Positions 53,054 through 62,812 of a stretch of DNA of 64,000 nt are shown in pieces (the stretch's first letter is position 1; every line of letters begins with the position of its first letter). This stretch comes from Sacculina carcini. Taxonomy: Eukaryota; Arthropoda; Thecostraca; Sacculinidae. Made by a program: the position numbers and the translations under genes. The notes below the pieces were generated by a model. The model saw only the letters and a list, made by a program, of their open reading frames with translations, ran no database searches and was not told the DNA's origin. The stretch covers positions 6,631,306 to 6,695,305 of the forward strand of contig OU696573.1 in NCBI GenBank assembly GCA_916048095.2. The letters are read 5' to 3'.

Positions 53054-56000
53054 ATTGGTGACCCCGATTTTGGTTTGAGCATTTTCAAAGTCAGTTTTCG
53101 GTTGTGATATCCTCATTCATAATTGACATCATTGATCATTTTTCACTTTCGCTATTTGGAACTTTTGTGCTCGTAATCACAACATGTTGGGGAAAGAAGA
53201 AGCTTCACTTCCAGCTTGCGATGAGACCCCTGTCCGTCGCGTGTCCCTTAAACCGCCAGCGTTTATGGAGAACGCCGTCGAGGGTTGGTTTGTCGTCCTG
53301 GAGGCGCAATTCAATCTCCAAAACATCGTCTCAGAGACTACGCGGTTCTACCACGTAGTATCTTCTTTGCCGCCTAATGTGGTGAGCCAGCTTCCCAGAG
53401 CTGTCTGAGGTCTCAAAGTTTTACGGAAATAAAAATCGAGGTGACACAGTTGTTCGAGCGCACCAAACCAGAACTCTTCGACGAGCTAATCTCAACGAAA
53501 GTGCTGACTGGTCGCCCATCTGCCTTCATGGCTGAGTTGCAAGCAACAGCGAGGAAGGTTGGAGTTTCAGGTGAGCTGGTTCGTCATAAGATCTGTCAGG
53601 CAATGCCTGTCACGATCAGACCGGTGCTGGCGTCTCGTAAAGATATGCCGATATCCGAACTAGCTAAGCTGGCGGATGAGCTTATGCCACTGGCACAACA
53701 CAATGCATCTTGCTTGACAGTGAACAGCTCAGGCAGTACTTCCTCTGCTGCTATGCCTCGTGTACCACCATCGATACACACTGGTAGCATGACATTGACG
53801 CCGTAATACGCCGATTAGCGACCTCAAGTATGTCGGGCCCATCTCTTCCTTGGCCCACGCGCGAGAACGTGCAAACTGTGGTGCAAGTGGCCAAAGAAAT
53901 CACCAGGCATAACTATTCAACCGTCGTCTCGGCCCTCTTCGCGTGCGGCTTCACCAGACCGTCAACAACAGTCGGAAAACTGGAGGGGCAGGTTCCGGTC
54001 TGTGCGACACCGAACCTGCCGCTTCTTCAAGTCGCAGCCAAGGTGGGCAGCACTTCCATCAAATTCATTGTTGATACTGGTGCTGGTGTATCAATCATAC
54101 CAAAATCAGCCGCTGGTCTTGTCCTAACACCAACAACTGTCTGTCTTTCATCAGCGAGTGGCAATGAAATCCCTGTGTTCGGCGAGGTCAAGCTCGAGTT
54201 AGTGTTTTCGGCACTACGACGTGCCTACAGCTGGAGCTTTGTCGTCGCTGATGTAACCGAACCGATAATTGGAAATGAATTTTTGTGTCACTATCACCTG
54301 GTAGTCGACTGTGGCTCGCGCTGTTTACGCGACACAGTCACGTTACTGCACTCTCCTGCGGAACCGACGTCTGCAATCATACCGTGTCTCGTTATCAACG
54401 ACACCTCGATGGTAGCGGCGCCGGCCCGCTCACTACTAGCTGAATACAGCTGTTTAATGTATCCGGTCCACACTTCCGTCTCTCTTCCATCAAGTATCAG
54501 CGTTCAACACACTGTAGACACAGGAAGTGCTGCACCAGTCCACGCCAGTCGTCGACGTTTTTCTCCGGAGAAGCAGACTGCCATTAAAAGGGAGATAGAC
54601 ACGCTACTAAAAGATGGTATTGTGCGATTATCCAGTTCGTGCTGGTCTTCACCGGTCCATCTAGTTCCGAAAGGCGATGGCGGTTGGCGACTCACCGGAG
54701 ATTTCCGCTGTTTGAATGCCGTAACAAAACGTGATTGTTACCCCATCCCGCATATATATGACTGCTCCACTCGACTACGCGGTGCTAGCGTGTTTTCGAA
54801 ACTAGATCTACTGAGAGCGTATCACCAGGTGCCTGTAGCTCCTGATGATATCGCTAAAACCGCTGTCGACACTCCAGCGGGACTTGTTGAATACGTCTTC
54901 ATCGTCGTCGTCGTCTCAAGACGAGAATCAACATCACGACCATCTCAGATGTGTTTTCGATGCCCTCAAGAAGCATTCACTGCGGCTGAAACTGTCCAAG
55001 TGTGTCTTCTTTGAGAATGACATCCATTTTCTCGGATACCGCATCAACAGTGAAGGTATCAGGCCGGCGACATCGAAGGTGAGCGCTCTCGTCGATCAAC
55101 CTGCGCCGTCTTCGTCACACGATCTTCGACGTTTCCTGGGCGCCACCGGATTCTACCGCCGCATGATCCGACACTATGCAGAAACGTCCACCCGCTCACT
55201 GAGCTTATCCGTGCAGATCCAAATAGCAAATCTCTACAGTTCAACAAACCCGAGCCATCTGCTGTAGCTGCATGCAAGGACGCTTTTCAATCTGCCGCTC
55301 TGCTACATCATCCGCTGCCAGCATGTACACAATACCAGCTGGTCACCGACTGCTCGCAGGTCGCCGTGGGTGCACCTCTCCACCAGATGATCAACGGTGA
55401 GGCTTCATTGGTGGAGCTGTACTCAAAGAAGCTCTCAGATACCCAAAAACGGTACTCCACTTTTGATCGAGAGCTCTTAGCGGCGTACCTCGCTGTCCTT
55501 CACTTTCGCCACCTCATAGAAGGTCAGCATATTGTCCTATGCACAGACCATCGTCCTCTAATCGGCGCAATCAATAGCAACAAGATGGCCAAATTGTACC
55601 GCCAACAATGTCACCTTTCTGTGATCAGCGAGTATGTCACCGACGTCCAGTACATCCGTGGCGCGGAGAACGTCGTTGCTGACTGCTTGTCCAGGCCGAT
55701 AAACGCCGTCACCGTGACCTGCATCGACCTGCCATCAATAGCAGCAGAGCAAGCTCATGACGCCGATATGCAAAATATTATCAGCCAAATAAAGCCGTTC
55801 CCATTGGACTCGACCAAACTCTTCTGTGATACTTCACTCGCGGAGCCGCGACCGTATGTGCCACAGTCTATGAGAGTGGCCGTGTTCAACCACTTACATG
55901 ACATCGCACATAGTGGTGTGAAAGCGACACTCCGACTGGTAAAATCGCGCTACTTCTGGCCGAATATGGACAAGCAAGTTCGTGATTTGGTACGATCGTG

Positions 56001-57331
56001 TGAGGCGTGTCAATCTGCAAAAATTCAGCGCCACACGAAGTCTCCAATCGAGCCGTTTTAGATCAGTTCTGCGCGGTTTAACACGGTGCATATCGATATT
56101 GTGGGACCGTTACCACCTGCTCGACATCATGGACAGACATATCCATCTTCATATCGATATCTATTGACCTGTGTGGACCGCACCACCAGGTGGATCGAGG
56201 CTATACCAATTCATGACATAACCGCTGCTTCTGTCGCCGCAGCGTTCTTGGACACTTGGGTCTCACGATTCGGTGTGCCACTGCATGTCGTGACTGATAG
56301 AGGAGCGCAATTTGAATCCGAGCTGTTCCGTCACCTATCTCAATTCATCGGCTTTCATCGTCTGCGGACAACTGCTTACCATGCACAGTGCAACGGCACC
56401 ATTGAACGCATGTACCGTACACTCAAGACAGCGATCGTCGCCCGAAAAGAAGAGTTGTTGAAAGCACTCCCGGTGGTTCTACTGGGTCTGCGTTGCGCGC
56501 CGAACCAATTTGGTGCATCTCCGTTCTCAGCAGTGACTGGCAGTGAACTTTTGTACCCGCGGGTAGCGGCTATAAATTAAATGGACAATCACTGCTCACC
56601 AGAATTCATTCAAACACTCGCTCGACACATGCGAACGATCGACTTCTCCAACGTAGACGCCGGTTCAGCGCATTCAAAAACGATTTCCTATGTTCCTCGC
56701 TCGCTCTGGACATGTCCGTACGTGTGGATCCGAGTCGACCGAGTGAGAAAACCTCTAGAGGCACCGTACGTGGGCCCCAGGAAAGTGTTGGAGCGACGAG
56801 ACTAGGCTTTCACGGTTGAGACGCCGACCGTTGATACTCAGGTTGTGTCTATCGACCGTCTCAAGCCAGCTGTTCTGCGTCAACCACCTGCCGAACGCCC
56901 GTCAACATCTCCGGCTCGTTATGATAAGCCTCGTACAATAGAAACTCCGAAGCCGGCTCCACGATCTCTGCGTCGGTCGTCGAGGTCGACAGAGCCTTCA
57001 CTAACTGCGTCAAGCAAGCAGCCGATCACGGCTCCTCGTTCATCGCAGACCTCGTCGTTTACACGTTCCGGACGCAGAGTACGCTTCAAACCGTCTGCTG
57101 ATTTCGTATACTTTTGATATTGTTTTTCTATTTTGTTATGTTCGTGCATCATGTTACATAAAACGTGTATCGGGTGTTACTGATATTTTCATTTTCTTTG
57201 CTTTTCATACCGTCGCATGTCAGCTCCTACAGTTTTCTGACATACTGTATTGCGGGAGCGTTCTGCTTGTGTTTGCTTGTGCACCCTATACCTGCTGCTA
57301 TGTTATGTGTTTTATATGACTCCGTCTCTGT

Positions 57332-57521
57332 CAACCACTTCGCGATTGCCGCGTTGCCAACAACCTTCTGTCGCAAGCTTGGTTGCCACCTTGGCGGAAA
57401 CGCTGTGGGGACTGAGACGACAATTTGTATCGATGATATGTTTTGCGATTGGTGCGAGTATGATAGTGTAAATGATACCCTTTGCTGAATGTTATTATTC
57501 AATGTTTGTCTGTCTGTCTCA
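57332..57521 (+). repeat. Gypsy-D 3' LTR (truncated) with shared 72-bp lead-in
   Basis: 57332-57521 repeats 52553-52746 closely, including the 72-bp block (CAACCACTTCGCGATTGCCG onwards) that is also part of the Gypsy-B/C LTRs, then TGTGGGGACTGAG. It ends where LINE-8 begins. Confidence 0.7.
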
Positions 57522-57904
57522 TATTACTTCATCTTCTTCCTTCCGCATGTCTGCTTCCCGACTTCAAAATCACCTTTTTGACATCTCGTTTGATCCTGCT
57601 TCTCACACTCTCACTCCTTTCGCCAAGCTATGATTCCATTCAGCTATCCATTTTCTATTCCTCTTTATTGTACTCAAAACTCATTTGTATATGTGTATGT
57701 ATGTGTATGTATAAGTGCATGTTTGTGTATGTATGTATATGTATGAGTGCATGTTTGTGTGTGTATATGTATAAGTGAACTTTTGTGTATGTATGTATAT
57801 GTATATATGTATTTACGCTTTGTTGTTCGTCTTGAAGTTATGCGCGCCCGTGTGTTTACAGGCGCTATAGTAAATATACGTTTGTTTGTTTGTTTGTTTG
57901 TTTA
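57522..57904 (+). mobile_element. LINE-8: 5'-truncated LINE 3' end
   Basis: The first 110 bp encode the extreme RT C terminus, ITSSSSFRMSASRLQNHLFD then ISFDPASHTLTPFAKL and TGA at 57631-57633, as in LINE-4. The 3' UTR has TGTATG simple repeats and ends GGCGCTATAGTAAATATACG plus (TTTG)n at 57885-57904. It truncates the Gypsy-D 3' LTR; no duplication was recognised. Confidence 0.8.
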
Positions 57905-58529
57905 AAAATGGATGCAAGAAGGTCATAGGCTAGGTTTTGTTGTATATAAACATCTAAACCAGCATATAAACCCGATAATAGTCAAAACGTTATTCTGTTT
58001 GTGTGTGTGCACAAACGAGTTTTTCACATTTTGGGGATTTTATGCCACGGGTTTGAGGAAAACTGCTCAACCGAATTGACAGTTTATAATATCCACAGAT
58101 TGGAAATTTTGCTTCTACAAGATGATATATTTTTAAAATATGTAGTGCCAACATTCCAAAAGATATAACGGTTTATTTAAGACCATGTCACTTCCACCGA
58201 CGACTGATAGATTTAACACAGCGATCAATGGAGACAATGGCGGATCCAGGAATTTTGCAGGGGGCTTAGCCTCTTTGAAAAACGTTTTTAAAAATGTCCT
58301 TCACATGCAATGCTTACCCCTAATTTTGATATATCTTCTAAAAAACATTTTCAACAACCCAATATAAAATATTTAGCCCCAATATAAATATTTACTTCAT
58401 CCGCCTATGATTTCTCGCTGCTGCGAAATCAACATCAGAGTTTATGTGCAAAGCGCATGACGTATTCGCTAGGGCGCTAGCGTTCAGGACAAAATCTAGC
58501 TAAAAATCTAAAATAAAAACATTCATATT
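57905..58529. other. Non-coding stretch with a possible MITE
   Basis: No gene is visible. At about 58235-58415, AATGGCGGATCCAGGAATTT and the complement of ATAGGCGGATGAAGTAAAT form weak terminal inverted repeats resembling hAT-type MITEs; no duplication was recognised. The left part (57905-58190) is AT-rich and unassigned. Confidence 0.3.
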
Positions 58530-58669
58530 TAGACTTTTCTATTGGTTAATAGTTGTTATGGGTTTACTTTTTTCTATTTAAATTTGTATTTGTTTTCTTT
58601 TATGAATTCAATATTTATTTTATTTATATAATAATTGTTACGCACAACGGGCGGGTTAACATTAAAATT

Positions 58670-58727
<58 letters not shown>

Positions 58728-58910
58728 CTATATATGTTATGAAAATACATATGAAAATATTAACATTTAGACATTTCTATTGGTTAGCATTTTTACAGTT
58801 AAATTTTTTACTTTTAAATTTGTATTCATTATATTTTATAGATTGAATATGCATTTCATGTTATGAACTGTTCCGCACGACGGGCGGGTTTAAATCTATA
58901 TCTATATAAG
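58530..58910. repeat. Direct repeat pair with an (AT)n microsatellite between
   Basis: 58530-58672 and 58765-58895 align (CTTTTCTATTGGTTA/CATTTCTATTGGTTA; AAATTTGTATT; then GCACAACGGGCGGGTTAA and GCACGACGGGCGGGTTTAA). (AT)n fills 58674-58724. The ACAACGGGCGGGTTTA motif recurs at 59156-59171. Element identity is unknown. Confidence 0.6.
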
Positions 58911-59137
58911 AAATTCTCTATCTGTCTGTGTGTGTATGTATGCTTGAATATGAGGTTAATATAACTGCGCGGGCTCAATGATATAGATCATTGGTTTTAA
59001 ACGTAAAAGAAGCGATGGATCATTTTTATGAAAGAAATATGTCCCGCAGGCAGCAACTATAGACAATAAAACGTTCAATTTCACCGTGTAGAATGCATTC
59101 TTATACAAAACTAACGGATTTGTCTTCAAGATCCAGA
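58902..59137 (+). repeat. Left arm of an inverted repeat flanking the Tc1 element
   Basis: Starts TATATAAGAAATTCTCTATC and contains CTGTCTGTGTGTGTATG, GCGCGGGCTCAATGATATAG and TATACAAAACTAACGGATT. Its reverse complement aligns with 60855-61048. The pair could be one element with long ends or two copies in opposite orientation. Confidence 0.65.
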
Positions 59138-59218
59138 ACGGATCGACACGATCCACAACGGGCGGGTTTATATGCTAGACATTTAGGTTAGGTTACGTCA
59201 AGAAATGATCACTAACTA

Positions 59219-59286
59219 GGGGTTGAGTTTGTGTCGGGTGAGTTTGTGTCGGGCTGTGTTTGTGTCGGGTTGAGTTTGTGTGTGAG
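59219..59286. repeat. Short tandem repeat of about 16-bp units
   Basis: About four imperfect copies of GAGTTTGTGTCGGGTT. Confidence 0.75.
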
Positions 59287-59424
59287 GTACTAGACAATAA
59301 AAGCATTATAACTTATTGCTATGTGTATCTTCTGGTCCCAAATTATTTCATCATTTTGCTTCTTCTTTACCCTCTTATGTAATCTGTCCATAATGTGTAG
59401 TTGGTTTTGGTCCTAAAGCAACTA

Positions 59425-60824
59425 CAGTGCCTGCCAAAAAAAATCTTTACATCTCGGTGGCAAGAAAAAACTTTACACGGAGTACCTCTGCGCAATACTT
59501 CACGTGCCCCAGTGATGATAAACGATCGAGACAAAATTATTGGTTTGATACTTCATGTCTACCTCCTACACTAGCGTTTGCCACCCAGATAAACTATTGT
59601 AATCATTTGTGGTCGTGTTGTGGGTTTGGTAGTGTTGGGCTAGTTTTGGTTACCTTATTGTGTAATTTGTTGAAAGTTTGGTGAATTGCAACTTTATTCA
59701 AGCTGCACACCATGGGTCGAAAGAAACTTAGAATTGAAGAGAAAGCTCGTGGTATAACTCTGTTGGAGAATGGGCACTCTGTGATCGCTGTGGCCAAAGA
59801 TCTAGGGGTGTCCAGGGAGGCCATCTACCAGCTGAAGCGCCTGGCGGCAGACCTTCCTCTCGGAGCAGTACCTCCTAGAAAAACTGGCTCGGGGGCACCC
59901 AGGAAAACCACAACGAGGACAAATCAGCTCCTCGAACGTGAGGTGATGGTCAATCCATCAATAACTGCAAGCCAGCTGAAGAACAAGCACCCGGAGCTGC
60001 TGTACAACGTCTCGACGAGGACCATTCGTCACCGACTGCAGAAAGACCTGGGCCTTCCCAGTCGGCGCGCTGCGAAAAAACCTTTGCTCACGGCGGCAAT
60101 GAAGAAAAGAAGGCTTCTGTTCTGTAAGAAGTATCTGCACTGGACGGCTGAAGACTGGAAAAATGTGATGTTCTCTGATGAGAGCACATTTAGACTGGTC
60201 AGATGTGGCTCGAAGACCGTTCGTCGTCCCAGCTCGGCGTCACGGTATGACCCCAACTTCACTGTGAAAACCGTGAAGCACCCTGACAGTGTCATGGTTT
60301 GGGGTGCTTTTAGTTGCAAAATTAGCAGAGGGGGTTTGTTTTTCCTCCCCAAAAACCAGACCATGAGAGCAGCAAATTATATAGGGGTTTTGGACCAGCA
60401 TGTCCTGGGTCCTTACGCTGCTCATGGTTGTTACCATTTCATGCACGATGGCGCCCCAGCACACAAAGCAAAAATTGTAACAAGATTTCTGAATGAGCAC
60501 GGAGTCAATATTTTGGAGTGGCCCGGCAATTCCTCCGACAATTCCCCCATAGAAAACGCCTGGGTCGTCATGAAGAACAGAGTTGAAGAAGCCCGGCCGA
60601 GCAGCGTGGACGAGTTGAAAACCGAGCTGCAGCGCATCTGGACCACCATGGAGCCAGAATATTTTTCTAATCTGGCTGAATCGATGCCCAGTAGGCTGAG
60701 AATGGTTATTAAGTGTAAAGATGAAATGACCAAATATCAGTTGTAGTGTGTTTTTGTTATTAAATACATTTAATGTGAAGTTTGCCATTTTTTCGCCCAT
60801 GTAAAGATTTTTTTGCCGGCACTG
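59425..60824 (+). mobile_element. Tc1-like transposon, 1400 bp, apparently complete
   Basis: Terminal inverted repeats CAGTGCCTGCCAAAAAAAAT (left) and the complement of CAGTGCCGGCAAAAAAATC (right, ending 60824) extend about 28 bp to CTTTACAT. TA lies on both sides (59423-59424, 60825-60826), the Tc1/mariner target duplication. The only gene is an intact 344-residue transposase. Nothing in the sequence rules out that this copy is autonomous. Confidence 0.95.
59712..60746 (+). CDS. Tc1-like transposase (DD34E), intact
   Basis: The 344-residue protein starts MGRKKLRIEEKARGITLLEN at 59712. Residues 8-45 form the first helix-turn-helix (GHSVIAVAKDLGVSREAIYQ), followed by a linker with GSGAPRKTT (59-67) and a second DNA-binding part (about 70-120). 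The catalytic triad is D156 (MFSDESTF), D246 (FMHDGAPAH) and E281 (SDNSPIENAW), with 34 residues between the last two, the DD34E spacing of the Tc1 branch. Family length is about 340 residues. The enzyme binds the terminal repeats and moves the element into TA sites. The gene starts 287 bp inside the left end and stops 78 bp before the right end. No intron or lesion is seen. Confidence 0.95.
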   Translation: MGRKKLRIEEKARGITLLENGHSVIAVAKDLGVSREAIYQLKRLAADLPLGAVPPRKTGSGAPRKTTTRTNQLLEREVMVNPSITASQLKNKHPELLYNVSTRTIRHRLQKDLGLPSRRAAKKPLLTAAMKKRRLLFCKKYLHWTAEDWKNVMFSDESTFRLVRCGSKTVRRPSSASRYDPNFTVKTVKHPDSVMVWGAFSCKISRGGLFFLPKNQTMRAANYIGVLDQHVLGPYAAHGCYHFMHDGAPAHKAKIVTRFLNEHGVNILEWPGNSSDNSPIENAWVVMKNRVEEARPSSVDELKTELQRIWTTMEPEYFSNLAESMPSRLRMVIKCKDEMTKYQL

Positions 60825-60854
60825 TACACTTACTAACCAACAACTAATTTTATT

Positions 60855-61048
60855 TTGAAGTCCAATCCATTAGTTTTGTATATGAATTCATTCTATACGG
60901 AAAAATTGAACGTTGTATTGTCTTTAGTTGCTGCCCGTGTTATCGCTTCGTTTTCGCTTGAAGCCCCTGATCTATACCATTGAACCCGCGCAATTATGTC
61001 ACCTCATATTGAAGCATACATACACAGACAGACAGATAATTTCTTTTA
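60855..61048 (-). repeat. Right arm of the inverted repeat flanking the Tc1 element
   Basis: Complement of the left arm: CATTGAACCCGCGCAATTAT, ACCTCATATTGAAGCATACA and ACAGACAGACAGATAATTTC correspond to left-arm sequence in reverse order. Confidence 0.65.
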
Positions 61049-61062
61049 TATATACATAAAAG

Positions 61063-61101
<39 letters not shown>

Positions 61102-61117
61102 GTTGGTGTAGCCAGGT

Positions 61118-61195
61118 AGAATATTCTCTCTCAAACAAACGAGATTAAAATCGATTGCGCATTCGATTTTAATCTGGTTTGTTTGAGAGAGAATA
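61118..61195. repeat. Near-perfect palindrome between AT microsatellites
   Basis: Arms of about 34 bp (left from AATATTCTCTCTCAAACAAA to 61152, right from 61161) pair with one mismatch around an 8-base loop TTGCGCAT. AT runs flank it (61063-61096 and 61191-61214). It would form a strong hairpin or cruciform. Confidence 0.85.
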
Positions 61196-61300
61196 TATAT
61201 ATATATATATATATAGTTGTTACAGCATTCAGTGGTTTTCGAAGTGCTTAGTATTAGTGATTTCACGGCGTATCCCAGGCAGAGTGTCATCTGAGGCAGA

Positions 61301-62772
61301 GTGTCATCTGCCGGTGACAACGATCAAGATGACTTCACGCTGATCATCACACGTACTGACACACAAGAAGGAGATATATCGCGTCTCCCTACTCAAGCTA
61401 CATCTGCTCTCAGGGGCTCGCCACTCTGTGTGTACATCAAAGAGCTACGTGCTCTCGAGAAAGTATCCGCGCTCGTACAGGTGAAACAGACCGCTCTACA
61501 AGATCCAAAATGCACCCCCATCATCAATGCAGAACGATTTGTGGTCACTACCCCACGCATGTTCAAATGGACCTTAACAGCAAGGCACTCGTACATCTAC
61601 GAAACTGATATTAACAAGGTAGATTTGGTCCCTTAAGGAAATGTGAGACAGATATTGAGGAGGTCAAGAGAGACATCAGGCTGAATAATGGGTCAACAAT
61701 TGTTCAAGTAGGATGGGAACCCAGCCAACCAGTACAAAATGGTAAATACGCAAGCATCAAACTATCTGTAAGGGGTCCACTGCCCACAAAGATATATTTC
61801 GACTATATCAGCTTCCGCGTTCAAACGTATCACCCTCCCATATTGAGATGTACAAACTGTTTGGAATTAGCACACAACAAATAATCGTGTTCAAACAAAG
61901 TAAGATGTTCCCGTTGTAGCGGCACGCAAAGTAACACAACAACAACAAGAGATGAATGACGCTGACACAACATCTGAGAAATGTCAAGAAAACAGCTACT
62001 GTTTTCAATGCGGTGAGTCACACCGACCTATAGCTGCCAGTTGTAAGGTCCAGTTGTAAGTCCAGTTGTAGCAGCACGCACAAGAGCTATACAATGAAGG
62101 CTTGCAGCACGTAGACCACTACCCGAAATAAATAAAAACATCAGAGAGTACTTCCACTCAGTCAAACACAAGCCTCTATCAAACAGAAACACACAGACTT
62201 CGGCAGACTCAAACAAACAACGTGAAGTTATCCGACCATTGCTTCCAACACCATCCAAGTCCACACCACGCACTTCTTCAGTAGTTCTAACCAACCGGCT
62301 TGACATCCTCAATGATGACTTCAATACAAGAAAATTGAATGATAAGGTTGCAATGCAAAACGAGGTAACATCTCAAGATCACACTGTTCTACCCCAATGT
62401 AGCCAACAGGGACAAACAACCAGAAAGAAAGGACTAACTAGAAGATTCACTCGTACAATCCATCGAACAAGGAATATCAGCTCGACAGAAAAAGCAGACT
62501 GTGGGAGTGAATCAATGGTTGAGACTAGGAGAGCTGTTCCCAAACCCCTTATGATTCATAATGGCAAGGAACAAGCACATACACAAGGGGAAACAAGATT
62601 GCCCTATTCCACCTCTTTGGGAATGACATCAAGAAAATTAGCACACGTACCCATTGACCACACTTCAAACACAAAAAACGAGTCCGACACTTTGAAGCAG
62701 GCTGCACCATTATTGATGGAAATAATTCATCTTTACCTGCAAGGCAGAGAGCTAAAAGCAATACTCATATAA
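61301..62772 (+). pseudogene. LINE-9 ORF1 (gag-like, zinc knuckles), broken
   Basis: The N-terminal frame (61301-61636) reads MSSAGDNDQDDFTLIITRTD and continues to ...IYETDINKVDLVP. Beyond a frame change, RGPLPTKIYFDYISFRVQTY and then LRCTNCLELAHNK, CSRCSG and CFQCGESHRPIAASC give the row of CCHC-type zinc knuckles typical of I/Jockey ORF1 proteins, which bind LINE RNA. The C-terminal frame (62239-62772, from LPTPSKSTPRTSSVVLTNRL) is hydrophilic and ends at a TAA. Several frameshifts and stops separate the parts, so ORF1 is dead. Confidence 0.75.
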
Positions 62773-62812
62773 ATTTGACCAAAGGTCCTTCAACTCTGCC
62801 TAAACTGCCAGA

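Larger units (their letters stand above)
52629..57521 (+). mobile_element. Gypsy-D: Ty3/Gypsy LTR retrotransposon
   Basis: The 5' LTR is about 52629-53053 (TGTGGGGACTGAG...CATACCACA), followed by the primer-binding site TGGTGACCCCGATTTTGG. The 3' LTR begins at 57404 and is cut by LINE-8 at about 57521. Plus-strand parts are gag (about 53.2-53.8 kb), protease (about 54.0-54.3 kb, with FIVDTGAGVSII), reverse transcriptase (about 54.5-55.2 kb), RNase H (about 55.3-55.7 kb) and integrase (about 55.8-56.6 kb, with HSGVKATLRLVKSRYFWP). It is a different family from Gypsy-B/C. It is broken, with several breaks. The remaining LTR parts are similar, suggesting moderate age. Confidence 0.82.
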
